From Adlercreutzia faecimuris (GTDB lineage: Bacteria > Actinomycetota > Coriobacteriia > Coriobacteriales > Eggerthellaceae): 64,000 nt of DNA. The stretch spans positions 186,001 through 250,000 of the forward strand of contig NZ_JAJMLW010000004.1 in assembly GCF_022669055.1 (NCBI RefSeq). The letters are read 5' to 3'. Below, piece by piece: positions 63,866 to 64,000 of this stretch (its first letter is position 1; every line of letters begins with the position of its first letter). The position numbers were made by a program, and so were the translations under genes. The notes beneath the pieces are model-generated. The model was not told where the DNA came from. It saw nothing but the letters and a program-made list of their open reading frames with translations, and ran no database searches.

Positions 63866-64000
63866 TTAAGCCACCCCCCCCCGCAGATTTCGCGCGGGCG
63901 ACGCGCTCATTGGCCAGGGCGCAGTATTCCGGGCTGAGTTCGTACCCGATGAAGTGCCGCCCCGTCTCGATGGCCGCCACCGCCGTGGTTCCCGACCCCA
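63858..64000 (-). CDS. DNA methyltransferase, C-terminal end
   Basis: Only the last 46 codons and the stop lie in the window; the gene continues past 64000. The visible part, SGTTAVAAIETGRHFIGYEL, is the FxGxG-like cofactor loop (motif I) of adenine-N6 or cytosine-N4 methyltransferases of the type that ends with this motif. It overlaps the next gene by eight bases. A run of nine G near the 3' end could slip. Its presence beside the cytosine-5 enzyme means the prophage has at least two DNA methyltransferases. Confidence 0.8.
   Translation of the reverse strand, partial: GSGTTAVAAIETGRHFIGYELSPEYCALANERVARAKSAGGGGLNG

Overview
The window looks like chromosome from an anaerobic gut actinobacterium of the Eggerthellaceae (Coriobacteriia). 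The reasons are the high GC content, several molybdopterin oxidoreductase modules, a LuxR-type regulator with a large multi-membrane-segment sensor half, and a DASS transporter and LysR regulators packed around the molybdoenzymes. The genus cannot be fixed from the sequence alone.

Positions 1-6290 carry a DMSO-reductase-type respiratory operon: the end of the catalytic subunit, a four-cluster Fe-S subunit, a membrane anchor, a TorD-like chaperone, NapG- and NapH-like ferredoxin proteins, and a membrane-anchored LuxR-type regulator. Positions 6470-9500 are housekeeping: a TatA-like translocase component, greA, and a lysS fused to an extra C-terminal tRNA-binding domain.

Positions 9600-22970 form a metabolic island with two paralogous soluble modules, each a molybdopterin enzyme of about 775-800 residues plus a two-cluster ferredoxin of about 112 residues. 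Around them are three LysR regulators, a GPH-type symporter, a DASS-type anion transporter, two tiny zinc-ribbon proteins, an FKBP-type isomerase and a MOSC protein. Both enzymes share a variant Fe-S motif. By analogy with known Eggerthellaceae enzymes, reductive dehydroxylation of catechol-like substrates is a reasonable but unproven guess.

Positions 23200-39210 are mostly core chromosome: clpC behind a CIRCE operator, a HipA-like kinase, ispD-ispF, a small alarmone synthetase, an ECF sigma factor with an overlapping membrane partner, a RelB/PIN toxin-antitoxin pair, cysS, an ABC-2 exporter preceded by an 8-bp tandem repeat, a TetR regulator with a 20-bp palindrome, a U32 peptidase-family protein and an Mrp ATPase.

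A tRNA-Ala(GGC) gene at 39345-39420 marks the left edge of a siphovirus-type prophage that runs to the right end of the window. All its genes are on the minus strand, so the order read from the right is methyltransferases and HNH proteins, a TerS-TerL fusion, portal, a minor capsid protein fused to a zincin, scaffold, capsid, connectors, tail genes, tape measure, Dit, Tal, a diversifiable tail protein, a reverse transcriptase, holin and amidase. No integrase is visible, so the right attachment site probably lies beyond 64000.

The most notable feature is a diversity-generating-retroelement-like cassette at 41489-44333. A reverse transcriptase is preceded by a repeat matching the 3' end of a tail-tip protein gene. 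Thirteen of the 14 mismatches between the two copies fall at codon positions 1 or 2 of the target frame, but neither copy is the adenine-rich template expected of classical systems. Either the true template lies outside the window, or the template-position copy has itself been overwritten, or the mutagenesis is unusual.
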